NCBI RefSeq assembly: GCF_046614675.1
Contig: NZ_JBKKJT010000002.1
Coordinates: forward strand, 124,001-188,000
Direction of reading: 5' to 3'
Length of the DNA stretch: 64,000 nt
From: Chryseobacterium cupriresistens
GTDB taxonomy: Bacteria > Bacteroidota > Bacteroidia > Flavobacteriales > Weeksellaceae
In this document: piece by piece, positions 32,748 through 42,027 of the stretch
How positions within the stretch are numbered: the first letter of the stretch is position 1
Layout: each line of letters starts with the position of its first letter
Program-made: the position numbers and the translations under genes
The notes under the pieces: generated by a model
The model's input: the letters and a program-made list of their open reading frames with translations, nothing else
What the model was told of the DNA's origin: nothing
The model's database searches: none

Positions 32748-34520
32748 TTGAACAAGCAGCCTCTTCTTATTCTGGCAGTATGTTTTATTCTTGGAATTCT
32801 TTTTCAGGATAAAATAGCATTGGCAGAATATTTTATTGATGGGGTTGCTGTAACTTGTTTGGTTCTGCTTGTTGTAATCTGCTTTCATTCTTATTTTCTA
32901 CATAAAACCAAAACTGTTTTACTGATGCTCCTATTGTTTGGAGGAGGCATTATTCTTCATTTTTATAATACCTCTTTGTCAGACGATAAGCTTCTGATAA
33001 AGAAACATGAAACAGTTACATTTAAGATCTCTCAGAAATTAAATTCTTCTGAAAAGTATAGAAAATATGAAGGCGTAATACAGGCAGAAGGAACCTGTTT
33101 CAATTCAATTTTTTATGTTCCAAAAGACAGGAAAGAACTGGATTTTATTCACTACTACAAAGCTGAGGCTTATATTACGCAACCTCAGGCGCCAACATAT
33201 GATTTTCAGTTCGATTATGCCCAATACCTCAAAAGGAAACATATTCATTACCAGATTTATATTTCAGAAGGAATTGTTTCTGCGGAACGGAATGATTTAA
33301 CATGGGTAGACCGGTTAAAACAATACAGGTTTGAGGTTCTTAGAAAAATAGATAAAACAGCAATTTCTGAAAAAACTAAAGAATTTCTAAAAGGTATTAT
33401 TCTGGCAGATAGAACAGAAATTGATGCACGCACTGTCAGAGATTTTAATAGGTCAGGACTGGTTCATTTTCTGGCCATTTCCGGAACTCATATTGTGGTT
33501 GTTTTTGGGATTTTTTATTTTTTACTGACTCGTTTTACAACCTTAAAACTCAGAAAATATGCGGTCATTCTCAGTTTGATTTTCATCTGGTTGTTTGCCG
33601 CTTTTATCGGATTGGGTAATTCAGTATTGCGGTCATGTATCATGTTGAGTGTTTATTTTATTTTTGTTTTGCTCCAGCGGAAACCGGATCTGCTTCACTC
33701 ACTGGCTTTATCTGCTTTTTTTATTCTGATTGGAGATACCCAACAGCTTTTTGATGTGGGTTTTCAGCTTAGCTTTCTGGCTGTTTTGGGAATTTACTGG
33801 CTGAATCAGCCTCTGCTGAAATGCTTTCCAAAACAGAATAATAATATTGAAAAACTTCTGTATAACACCATTACAATTTCTTTATCAGCACAGCTGGCAA
33901 CACTTCCTCTGGTGCTCTGTTATTTTCATCAGTTTTCATTCATATCAATTATTGCCAATGTTGTCATTGTTCCTTTTTCTGAGATCATCATTGTCTTTTC
34001 ATTTGTAATGACAGGTCTTATTTCTTTGGGAATTGATTTTGATCTTATAAACAGAGTGTATGATGAAGTTATTCAGGTTCTGCTGAAGATGATCCACTGG
34101 TTTGCTGAGGTTGATTTTCTTTTCTTTGAAAATATCCCAATGAGTGGGATAGAAGTGATGTCTGCATCTGTGTTTGTATATTGGTTAAGGCCGGCTATTC
34201 TGAAATTCAAGGTGAAAAACGCGATGAGGTTGCTGATGGCAGTTTTACTATTTTTGATGATAAGAAGCGGAATCACGGCTTTTGAAAATCAAAAAGAAGA
34301 GATATTGGTTCATCATTTTAATAAAACCAGGATTTTTTCAGTAAAAAATGGTAGCAGAGTATGTTTCTGGATTTCGGATATGAAAAATAAGACGGAGGTT
34401 TTACAGTATATAATCAACCCATATTGTGCATCCAGAAGAGTAGACCATTTTGAGGTAAAAACCTTGTCACCCTCCATTCAAAAAGTAGTTTTCAGAGATA
34501 AGACTTATGATCTGAAATGA
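32748..34520 (+). CDS. comEC: ComEC/Rec2-family DNA uptake channel protein
   Basis: This inner-membrane channel carries single-stranded DNA in natural transformation. The 590-residue protein starts MNKQPLLILAVCFILGILFQD and has N-terminal helices and a periplasmic DUF4131-like domain (to about residue 200). The Competence domain follows, with HFLAISGTHIVVVFGIFYFL near 240, GLGNSVLRSCIM and FDVGFQLSFLAVLGIYWL. The C-terminal metallo-beta-lactamase domain of long ComEC proteins is absent, as in many Bacteroidota. The start is unusual: the frame begins with TTG at 32748. The ATG at 32741 is in another frame. Other com genes are not in the window. Confidence 0.9.
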   Translation: MNKQPLLILAVCFILGILFQDKIALAEYFIDGVAVTCLVLLVVICFHSYFLHKTKTVLLMLLLFGGGIILHFYNTSLSDDKLLIKKHETVTFKISQKLNSSEKYRKYEGVIQAEGTCFNSIFYVPKDRKELDFIHYYKAEAYITQPQAPTYDFQFDYAQYLKRKHIHYQIYISEGIVSAERNDLTWVDRLKQYRFEVLRKIDKTAISEKTKEFLKGIILADRTEIDARTVRDFNRSGLVHFLAISGTHIVVVFGIFYFLLTRFTTLKLRKYAVILSLIFIWLFAAFIGLGNSVLRSCIMLSVYFIFVLLQRKPDLLHSLALSAFFILIGDTQQLFDVGFQLSFLAVLGIYWLNQPLLKCFPKQNNNIEKLLYNTITISLSAQLATLPLVLCYFHQFSFISIIANVVIVPFSEIIIVFSFVMTGLISLGIDFDLINRVYDEVIQVLLKMIHWFAEVDFLFFENIPMSGIEVMSASVFVYWLRPAILKFKVKNAMRLLMAVLLFLMIRSGITAFENQKEEILVHHFNKTRIFSVKNGSRVCFWISDMKNKTEVLQYIINPYCASRRVDHFEVKTLSPSIQKVVFRDKTYDLK

Positions 34521-34665
34521 CGGTTCTGAATTTAGCCATTTTCCTGTATTTATAACGGGTGAAGATCTTATTTAGAAAGATTACAAACTGTCTATTTGTG
34601 AGATTTCTCACTTTTCGATATTGTTAAACTTTCTTAATTTTGTGGAAATTCAAATTTAAACTTAT

Positions 34666-35328
34666 ATGGCAGGTTTAACGAGTTCTACGATAGGTAGAAA
34701 ATACGCTATGGCATTATCAGCTCTGTTTTTGCTGATTTTTCTTATACTGCATTTGACAACCAATTTGTTATCAGTTCTAAACAAGGATGCATTCAATACA
34801 GCATCTGACTTTATGGGCTATAATCCTTTTGTGCAGTTCTTAATGCAGCCTATTCTTGGTTTTGCAGTAATTTTCCATTTTGTAATGGGATTTGTATTGG
34901 AGATCAAGAATAATAAAGCGCGTCCGGTAAAGTATGCAGCAAACAACGCATCTGTGAATTCTTCATGGATGTCCAGAAATATGATTATTTCAGGAGCTGT
35001 TATTTTAGCTTTCTTGGCGCTTCACTTATATGATTTCTGGCTACACGAAATGAATTTCAAGTATGTAGAAGGATTGACTCCTGATGCAGAACGTTTCTGG
35101 CCTGAGCTTCATGAAAAGTTTGCTGATCTTTGGAGAGTGGCTTTATATGTAATCTCTTTTGTTTTGTTAGGATTACACTTAGCTCACGGATTCCAGTCTT
35201 CATTCCAGTCTATCGGTGCGAGACATCCAAAATATACGCCGGTGATCAAAGCTTTCGGGAAATGGTATTCCATCCTTATTCCTGCAGGATTCATCATCGT
35301 AGCAGTTTTCCATTTTATAACTCAATAA
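34666..35328 (+). CDS. sdhC: succinate dehydrogenase cytochrome b subunit
   Basis: This is the 220-residue membrane anchor of succinate:quinone oxidoreductase, five helices binding two hemes b. It is the single-anchor type (as in Wolinella and Bacteroidota), so no sdhD follows. Histidine-bearing helices include LILHLTTN, VIFHFVMGF, LALHLYDFWLHEMNF, LGLHLAHGFQSS and VAVFHFITQ. The sdhA gene starts 15 nt downstream. TAATTTTG at 34635-34642 may be the -7 element of the sdhCAB operon. Confidence 0.93.
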   Translation: MAGLTSSTIGRKYAMALSALFLLIFLILHLTTNLLSVLNKDAFNTASDFMGYNPFVQFLMQPILGFAVIFHFVMGFVLEIKNNKARPVKYAANNASVNSSWMSRNMIISGAVILAFLALHLYDFWLHEMNFKYVEGLTPDAERFWPELHEKFADLWRVALYVISFVLLGLHLAHGFQSSFQSIGARHPKYTPVIKAFGKWYSILIPAGFIIVAVFHFITQ

Positions 35329-35343
35329 TATCAATATACTAAT

Positions 35344-37356
35344 ATGAGTAAATTAGATTCAAGAATTCCAGCGGGTCCTCTTAAAGACAAGTGGAAAAAT
35401 CATAAAGACCATATGAACCTTGTTGCACCAAACAACAGAGATAAAATTGATATTATTGTTGTAGGTACAGGTTTGGCAGGAGGTTCTGCTGCAGCTACAT
35501 TAGCTGAGCAAGGATACAACGTAAAAGCATTCTGCTACCAGGATTCTCCAAGAAGAGCTCACTCGATTGCAGCTCAGGGAGGGATCAACGCAGCTAAGAA
35601 TTACCAGGGAGATGGTGACTCTACTTACAGATTATTCTACGATACCATCAAAGGTGGTGACTATAGAGCAAGAGAAGCTAACGTTTACAGATTAGCTGAA
35701 GTTTCTGCAAATATTATTGACCAGTGTGTTTCCCAGGGGGTTCCTTTCGGAAGAGATTACGGTGGTCAGCTGGATAACCGTTCATTTGGTGGGGTTCAGG
35801 TAAAAAGAACTTTCTACGCAAAAGGACAAACCGGACAGCAGTTATTATTAGGTGCTTATTCTGCAATGAGCCGTCAGATCGGTAAAGGAAGAATTAAGAT
35901 GTACAACCGTCATGAGATGTTGGATCTTGTTATTGTTGACGGAAAAGCAAGAGGAATTATTGCAAGAAACCTTGTAACAGGAGAAATTGAAAGACACTCT
36001 GCTCACGCAGTAGTAATTGCTTCAGGAGGATACGGAAACGTATATTTCCTTTCTACCAATGCAATGGGATCGAACGTTTCTGCAGCATGGAAAATTCACA
36101 AGAAAGGAGCTTACTTCGCAAACCCATGCTACGTACAGATTCACCCTACTTGTATCCCAGTTCACGGAACACAGCAGTCTAAACTGACTTTGATGTCTGA
36201 ATCATTAAGAAACTCAGGAAGAATCTGGGTTCCTAAGAAAATTGAAGATTCAGTAGCGATCAGAGAAGGTAAATTAAGACCTGAAAATATTAAAGAAGAA
36301 GATAGAGATTATTATCTGGAAAGAAGATATCCTGCATTCGGTAACCTTGTACCTAGAGACGTAGCTTCCAGAGCTGCTAAGGAAAGATGTGATGCCGGAT
36401 ACGGAATTGAAAATAATGATACTAAAGAAGGTGTTTACCTTGATTTCTCTACAGAGATCATGAAAAAAGGTAAAGAAGCCGCTATCGAAAAACATATTCA
36501 TAATCCTACAGATCAGCAGATCTATGATCTTGGTAAAAAGTGGGTTGAGGAGAAGTATGGTAACTTATTCGTAATGTACGAAAAAATTACAGCTGATGAT
36601 CCTTACAAAACTCCAATGAAGATCTATCCTGCGGTTCACTATACAATGGGTGGTGTATGGGTTGATTATAATCTTCAGTCTACGATCCCTGGATGTTTCG
36701 TAATCGGTGAGGCTAACTTCTCAGATCACGGGGCAAACAGACTGGGTGCTTCTGCTTTGATGCAGGGTCTTGCTGATGGATATTTTGTACTTCCTTACAC
36801 GATTGCAGATTACCTTTCTGCAGATATCAGAACAGGAACTATTCCTACCAATTCAGCAGCATTTGACGAGGCTGAAAAAGGAATTAAAGAGAAAATTAAT
36901 TTCTTCTTAAACAATAAAGGAACTCATTCTGTAGACTATTTCCACAAGCAGTTAGGAAACATTATGTGGAATAAAGTAGGAATGGGAAGAACTCCTGAAG
37001 GGTTAAGAGAAGCGATCAAGGAAATTGAAGAAGTAAGAAATAACTTCTGGAAAAATGTAAAAGTTCCGGGAGAAGGAGAAGGAATGAACACTGAGCTTGA
37101 AAAAGCATTCAGAGTGGCGGACTTCCTTGAGCTTGGACAATTAATGGCTATCGATGCACTACACAGAAACGAATCTTGTGGTGGACATTTCCGTGAAGAT
37201 CATTCAACTCCTGACGGAGAAGCGGAAAGAGACGACGTAAACTACAAATACGTCGGAGCTTGGGAATATCAGGGAGACGATATCAACGCGGAAGTGTTGC
37301 ATAAAGAAGAACTGATCTACGAGAACATCGAGGTTAAAACTAGAAGTTATAAATAA
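35344..37356 (+). CDS. sdhA: succinate dehydrogenase flavoprotein subunit
   Basis: SdhA oxidises succinate to fumarate in the TCA cycle. The 670-residue protein has the FAD-binding start IIVVGTGLAGGSAAATLAEQGY and HSIAAQGGINAAKN, where the His binds FAD covalently. HPTCIPVHG lines the dicarboxylate site, and the active-site arginine region is in YPAVHYTMGGVWVDYN and NRLGASALMQGLADG. Length and order fit the Bacteroidota SdhCAB type. It is co-transcribed with sdhC (15 nt apart) and sdhB (24 nt apart). Confidence 0.97.
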   Translation: MSKLDSRIPAGPLKDKWKNHKDHMNLVAPNNRDKIDIIVVGTGLAGGSAAATLAEQGYNVKAFCYQDSPRRAHSIAAQGGINAAKNYQGDGDSTYRLFYDTIKGGDYRAREANVYRLAEVSANIIDQCVSQGVPFGRDYGGQLDNRSFGGVQVKRTFYAKGQTGQQLLLGAYSAMSRQIGKGRIKMYNRHEMLDLVIVDGKARGIIARNLVTGEIERHSAHAVVIASGGYGNVYFLSTNAMGSNVSAAWKIHKKGAYFANPCYVQIHPTCIPVHGTQQSKLTLMSESLRNSGRIWVPKKIEDSVAIREGKLRPENIKEEDRDYYLERRYPAFGNLVPRDVASRAAKERCDAGYGIENNDTKEGVYLDFSTEIMKKGKEAAIEKHIHNPTDQQIYDLGKKWVEEKYGNLFVMYEKITADDPYKTPMKIYPAVHYTMGGVWVDYNLQSTIPGCFVIGEANFSDHGANRLGASALMQGLADGYFVLPYTIADYLSADIRTGTIPTNSAAFDEAEKGIKEKINFFLNNKGTHSVDYFHKQLGNIMWNKVGMGRTPEGLREAIKEIEEVRNNFWKNVKVPGEGEGMNTELEKAFRVADFLELGQLMAIDALHRNESCGGHFREDHSTPDGEAERDDVNYKYVGAWEYQGDDINAEVLHKEELIYENIEVKTRSYK

Positions 37357-37380
37357 TCTCCAACCTATAAATATAACATT

Positions 37381-38148
37381 ATGAGTGCAAAAAAAGGCTT
37401 ACATCTTACGCTGAAAATTTGGAGACAAAAAAATAGTAAAACTAAAGGTCAGTTTGAGACCTATAAAATATCAGATGTATCTACAGACTCTTCATTTTTA
37501 GAGATGTTAGATATCCTGAACGAAAATTTAATTAACGAAGGAAAAGAACCAATCGCTTTCGACCACGACTGTCGTGAGGGAATCTGCGGTATGTGTTCTC
37601 TTTACATCAATGGTAGAGCTCACGGACCTGATACAGGTATCACAACTTGTCAGCTTCACATGAGAATGTTCAAAGATGGAGAGACTATCGTTATTGAACC
37701 TTGGAGAAGTGCTGCTTTCCCTGTTATCAAAGACTTGATGGTAGACAGAAGCGCATTCGACAGAGTAATGGCAGCAGGAGGTTTCATTTCTGTGAACACT
37801 TCCGGTAATACATTGGATGCTAACGCTATTCCTGTTCCGAAAGAAGATGCAGACAAAGCAATGGATGCTGCAGCTTGTATCGGATGTGGAGCTTGTGTAG
37901 CGACATGTAAAAACGGATCTGCAATGTTATTCGTTGGAGCAAAAGTTTCTCAGTATGCATTACTTCCACAAGGTAGAGTAGAAGCTAAGAGAAGAGTTCT
38001 GAACATGGTAAAAGCTATGGATGAAGAAGGATTTGGTAACTGTTCAAACACAGGTGCGTGTGAAGTAGAATGTCCTAAAGGAATTTCTCTTGAAAACATT
38101 GCAAGAATGAACAGAGAATACATGGCTGCTCTTGTAGATCAAGGATAG
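37381..38148 (+). CDS. sdhB: succinate dehydrogenase iron-sulfur subunit
   Basis: SdhB passes electrons from FAD to the membrane quinone site. The 255-residue protein has the plant-type [2Fe-2S] motif CREGICGMCSLYINGRAHG with a distal Cys in TGITTCQLHM. The two C-terminal cluster motifs are CIGCGACVATCKN and CSNTGACEVECPKGI. All expected cysteines for the three clusters are present. It is the last gene of the operon, with a hairpin terminator after it. Confidence 0.97.
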   Translation: MSAKKGLHLTLKIWRQKNSKTKGQFETYKISDVSTDSSFLEMLDILNENLINEGKEPIAFDHDCREGICGMCSLYINGRAHGPDTGITTCQLHMRMFKDGETIVIEPWRSAAFPVIKDLMVDRSAFDRVMAAGGFISVNTSGNTLDANAIPVPKEDADKAMDAAACIGCGACVATCKNGSAMLFVGAKVSQYALLPQGRVEAKRRVLNMVKAMDEEGFGNCSNTGACEVECPKGISLENIARMNREYMAALVDQG

Positions 38149-38167
38149 AATTGATTCAAATACATAG

Positions 38168-38200
38168 AAAATCGCCTTCATTTTTGGAGGCGATTTTTTT
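38168..38200 (+). terminator. terminator after sdhCAB
   Basis: A 9-bp stem AAATCGCCT/AGGCGATTT with an 11-nt loop is followed by a T run. Confidence 0.85.
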
Positions 38201-38457
38201 ATGAAAAAGAAGACTCTGTTAAAGTTTGTTAACTTATGGCCGGATCTTCGTCATTCTTTATTTATTAACTATATATTTGAAAGGTAGTTGAATCGTTTTT
38301 ATGAAAAAGCTTTCAAATGCTTTTTACCATCAAAAAGGTGTCATTCAATAATTGGAATACCCCTTTTGAACGGTAATAATAAAATTTTTAAAAAAAATAA
38401 TTAGTGTGAATTAGCAAGCCCTAAAAAGCGTATTTTTGTGTAATATTAAAAATTGAA
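38201..38457. other. intergenic region between sdhB and the redoxin-like gene
   Basis: With the terminator before it, the gene-free stretch is about 310 nt. TATTTTTG at 38431-38438 is a plausible -7 element 20 nt before the next start codon; no TTG stands at the usual distance. I see nothing else. Confidence 0.5.
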
Positions 38458-39999
38458 ATGAAAAAATATCTTTTATTGTTTATCATCACATTCTTTGTGA
38501 TGTCTTGTTCAAAAAAAGTAGAAGTAAAAGGAAAAATTACCGGAAGCTCACCATTGGAAAGAATTGAATTTGTAGAAGCTTCAGGAGTAGGAACCCTGCC
38601 TTTAATTAATATAGGTCTCGATAAAGACGGAAACTTTTCAGGAAGTTTTGATGCTCCTAAGGATGGGATGTACGTAATCAACTATGCAGGCAGACAAAGC
38701 CTGATTTATCTTGAAGGAGGACAAAAAGTGAATATCTCAGGAAACGGAGCTACCTTCCCAAATGAATATGTGATTACCGGAGATGCTAAAAAGAATAATG
38801 ATTTCCTTACAGCTTCTCAGAAGTTTTTAGCTGAGTATGGTAATAAAGTTAACTTAGGCGCTTTGATGGCAGGAGATGAAGCTGCATTTTTGAAAGGAAT
38901 GCATAAAATTGAAGCGGATATTAATAAAAACGTGGATGACCTTGCTAAGAAAAATAATCCAAGCAAAGGATTACTAGAGTGGAAAAAAAATGATGTGAAA
39001 GTAACCATTCTTAATTTGCTTGCCAACTATGAAATGTCTCACGGTCCTATGTCCGGAAACCCTTCTTACAAATCATCTAAAGCTTTTAAAGATTATGAAA
39101 CCCAGTTAGAAACAGACAAAGAAGCGATGGTGAAAACTATTCCTCTTTACAGACAGTATCTGCTGGTAAAAATGACTCCTGATTTCCAGAAATATGCTGA
39201 AGCAAACAGCAAAGGAAAAACAGGTATTACAACTTCTGAGATGTTTGCCCAGTATTTAAAAACTAAAAAAGATTTATCTCAAACAACAAAAGATTATCTT
39301 CTTGCATTTGTAATGGCTCAGGCTGATATTCATCCAACAACTCCGGCTGCCAATATCGACAAGATTAAGAAGATCATCGATTCAGATATTAAAGATGCTA
39401 CTATTAAAAGCGACCTTTTAAAAATGCAGGTAGCGATTACAGGACTTAAAATCGGAGAGGCAGCTCCCGAAGCAGCTTTAGCAAAACAAGACGGAAAAGC
39501 TTACAAGCTTTCTGAAAACAAAGGAAAACCTTATATGCTGTTCTTCTATGCTTCATGGAACCCTTACATCAGCGAAGCTACCGTACCTGTATTAAAAGAA
39601 GTCGTAAACTTCTATAAGTCTAAAATGAATTTTGTATTTGTAAACGTTGATGATACAAAAGACCAGTTTATTAAAACAAGTAATTCTTTATTAAAAGGAA
39701 TTCAGGGAGTAAATGTTTACGGAGAAGGAGGATTGAACTCAGATATCGCTAAGAAATATGGCGTATACGGATTCAAATTACCTTGCTTTGTAATCATCGA
39801 TAAAGACGGTAAAATTGCCAGCAGATCTTTCGTGAACCTTGGTGAGCAGGAATTGGTGACAATTCTTGATAAACTGACAGGTCTTTCTGCTCCGAAAGTA
39901 GATCCGAATGCGCAAATGCAGCCACAACTGCAGCTTGATCCATCTGCAATGCAGCAAGCCCCACAGCCAGCAAATCCACAGCCGGCTCCAACAAAATAA
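38458..39999 (+). CDS. redoxin-like lipoprotein lacking the CxxC motif
   Basis: This is a 513-residue lipoprotein (lipobox FVMSC). The N-terminal DUF4369-like beta domain is at about residues 20-125, helical middle at 125-320, thioredoxin/TlpA-like fold at about 325-470, and a Pro/Gln-rich tail at about 475-513. The fold is clear: LKIGEAAPEAAL at the start and the cis-Pro region FKLPCFVIIDKDGKI. However, the active site that normally reads WCxxC is ASWNPYIS, with no cysteine at either position. It therefore cannot do standard thiol-disulfide exchange and may be structural or a binding protein. Relatives with DUF4369 and intact CxxC are widespread in Bacteroidota. Confidence 0.85.
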   Translation: MKKYLLLFIITFFVMSCSKKVEVKGKITGSSPLERIEFVEASGVGTLPLINIGLDKDGNFSGSFDAPKDGMYVINYAGRQSLIYLEGGQKVNISGNGATFPNEYVITGDAKKNNDFLTASQKFLAEYGNKVNLGALMAGDEAAFLKGMHKIEADINKNVDDLAKKNNPSKGLLEWKKNDVKVTILNLLANYEMSHGPMSGNPSYKSSKAFKDYETQLETDKEAMVKTIPLYRQYLLVKMTPDFQKYAEANSKGKTGITTSEMFAQYLKTKKDLSQTTKDYLLAFVMAQADIHPTTPAANIDKIKKIIDSDIKDATIKSDLLKMQVAITGLKIGEAAPEAALAKQDGKAYKLSENKGKPYMLFFYASWNPYISEATVPVLKEVVNFYKSKMNFVFVNVDDTKDQFIKTSNSLLKGIQGVNVYGEGGLNSDIAKKYGVYGFKLPCFVIIDKDGKIASRSFVNLGEQELVTILDKLTGLSAPKVDPNAQMQPQLQLDPSAMQQAPQPANPQPAPTK

Positions 40000-40020
40000 T
40001 AAACTTTAACACTGTATAGA

Positions 40021-40048
40021 AACCTTATCTTCGGATAAGGTTTTTTTT
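40021..40048 (+). terminator. terminator after the redoxin-like gene
   Basis: A 9-bp stem AACCTTATC/GATAAGGTT with a stable TTCG loop is followed by eight T. Confidence 0.92.
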
Positions 40049-40107
40049 ATTGTATTTTTGCAAACCGGAACGTTAAAGTTTCAATTAGGAAAATAGAAAA
40101 TTTTAGA

Positions 40108-41520
40108 ATGAGTAGGAAGAAAAAAAGAGATCTAACTCTTGAAAATATAAAATTGTTGACAGCTGGAGCAAAAGGCGTGGCAATAGGAAAAACAGAGGAA
40201 GGTAAAACGGTAATGGTAACAGGCGCCATTCCAGGTGATATTGTGAATGTGAGAGTGAAGAAAGCAAAGTCTAAATACTATGAAGGCGAAGCCATTGAAG
40301 TTCTTGAAAAATCACCGTACAGAGTTGAGCCTAAATGTATTCATTTTGGTACTTGCGGAGGATGCAAGTGGCAGAATATGAGCTATGAAAAACAGCTTGA
40401 TTTTAAACAGGAAGAAGTCTATAATAATATCAAAAGGATCGGAGGAATTGATGACTTTGAAACGGTTCCGATTCTAGGATCTGAAGAACAATATTTTTAC
40501 AGAAATAAAATGGAGTTTTCCTTCTCCAATGCGAGATGGCTTACTCAATATGAAATAAGCTCCGAAGAAAATTTCGGGAGCAAAGATGCCTTAGGTTTTC
40601 ATATTCCGGGAATGTGGAGCAAGATTCTTGATTTGAAAGAGTGTTTCCTTCAGGAAGATCCTTCCAATGCCATTAGACTGGCTGTAAAAGAATATGGCGT
40701 TAATACTGGCCTTGACTTTTTTGATGTGAGAAATCAGGAAGGATTCTTAAGAACCTTAATGATGAGACAGAACTCCAAAGGAGAATGGATGGTTCTTTTC
40801 CAGCTTTACAGAGAAGAAAAAGAAAACAGAGAAAAACTTTTTGAATTCTTATTAGAAAAATTCCCGCAGATTAAAACATTGGTATATGCTATTAATCCTA
40901 AGCAGAATGACTCTATTTATGATTTAAATATCAATGTATATTTCGGGGAAGGATACCTTATGGAAGAAATGGACGGACTGCAGTTTAAAATCGGTCCGAA
41001 ATCATTCTTTCAGACCAACTACAAACAGGCACTGGAGCTATACAGAAAAACATTGGAGTTTGCAGATCTTAAAGGAGATGAAGTAGTGTATGACCTTTAT
41101 ACCGGAACAGGAACAATCGCCCAGTATGTAGCAAGAAATGCAAAACAGGTGATTGGAATAGAATCTGTACAGGAAGCCATAGACGCAGCTATAGAACACG
41201 CCGCATTGAACGGATTGACAAATACAACGTTCTATTGTGGAGATATGAAAGATATTTTCAATGATGAATTTATGGCGAATCATCCTAAAGCAGATGTGTT
41301 AATCACGGATCCTCCAAGAGATGGAATGCACCAGAAGGTTGTAGAGCAGATTTTAAAACTGTCACCTGAAAAAGTAGTTTATGTAAGCTGTAACTCAGCA
41401 ACACAGGCGAGAGATCTTGCCCTGATGAAAGATCATTATACTTTAGTAAAGATCTTACCGGTAGATATGTTCCCGCAAACGCACCATGTTGAGAACATTG
41501 CATTGCTTGTTAAAAAATAA
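40108..41520 (+). CDS. rlmD: 23S rRNA (uracil-5-)-methyltransferase RlmD
   Basis: This is a SAM-dependent enzyme making m5U in 23S rRNA (U1939 in E. coli), or another RNA m5U site by family. The 470-residue protein has a TRAM RNA-binding domain (about residues 10-70, including GAKGVAIGKTEEGKTVMV). The [4Fe-4S] cysteines are in KCIHFGTCGGCKWQNM, and the methyltransferase domain shows VVYDLYTGTGTIAQYVA. DPPRDGMH and YVSCNSATQARDLALM carry the catalytic cysteine. RlmC or TrmA-like specificity cannot be excluded. TATTTTTG at 40053-40060 may be its -7 element. Confidence 0.9.
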   Translation: MSRKKKRDLTLENIKLLTAGAKGVAIGKTEEGKTVMVTGAIPGDIVNVRVKKAKSKYYEGEAIEVLEKSPYRVEPKCIHFGTCGGCKWQNMSYEKQLDFKQEEVYNNIKRIGGIDDFETVPILGSEEQYFYRNKMEFSFSNARWLTQYEISSEENFGSKDALGFHIPGMWSKILDLKECFLQEDPSNAIRLAVKEYGVNTGLDFFDVRNQEGFLRTLMMRQNSKGEWMVLFQLYREEKENREKLFEFLLEKFPQIKTLVYAINPKQNDSIYDLNINVYFGEGYLMEEMDGLQFKIGPKSFFQTNYKQALELYRKTLEFADLKGDEVVYDLYTGTGTIAQYVARNAKQVIGIESVQEAIDAAIEHAALNGLTNTTFYCGDMKDIFNDEFMANHPKADVLITDPPRDGMHQKVVEQILKLSPEKVVYVSCNSATQARDLALMKDHYTLVKILPVDMFPQTHHVENIALLVKK

Positions 41521-41550
41521 ATTATTTAAATTTGAATTTCAAATCTTAAT

Positions 41551-42027
41551 ATGAAGTACTTTAAATTTCTCATAGCAATCTGCTTTTTAGGAATGCTTTT
41601 TTCCTGTGGCGGAGATGATGATATCTGTGAAAGCGGAGAAGGAACTCCCAGAATGAAGGTAGGTTTCAGAACATTGGTGGAAGGAAAGGATACAACCATA
41701 GATACATTGTATGTATCAGTAGACTATGGCGGAGGAAAGGTGGATTTGGGAAAACTTGCCAACATTGATTCCAGGTTAATTCCTTTACGTGTAGACAACT
41801 CACCCTATACGGATGTTTATTTCAAAACCAGATTCAAAGGGCCGGAGTCTCATGTAAGAATCAGCTATAGTACAAAGTCTACCTATGTATCTCCGGGGTG
41901 CGGAATCAAAAAATCTTATGAGAATTTAAGTTCAGAATTAGTAACTCCGAATCCTGTTCTGAAACTGGAAGCCGGGCAAAATCAAATAGAGAATGAAGAC
42001 AAGACTAATCTTTACCTTTCTTTTTAG
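41551..42027 (+). CDS. DUF6452 family lipoprotein
   Basis: This is a 158-residue lipoprotein (MKYFKFLIAICFLGMLFSC, lipobox FSC, then an acidic GGDDD) with a beta-rich body. It ends in a DUF6452-like form. Recognisable blocks are CESGEGTPRMKVGFRT and the C-terminal SYSTKSTYVSPGCGIKKSYENL. Its 3' end overlaps the next gene by 35 nt. The DUF6452/DUF6048 pair downstream of rlmD is seen in Flavobacteriia, which points to a joint envelope role. The function is not known. Confidence 0.8.
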   Translation: MKYFKFLIAICFLGMLFSCGGDDDICESGEGTPRMKVGFRTLVEGKDTTIDTLYVSVDYGGGKVDLGKLANIDSRLIPLRVDNSPYTDVYFKTRFKGPESHVRISYSTKSTYVSPGCGIKKSYENLSSELVTPNPVLKLEAGQNQIENEDKTNLYLSF

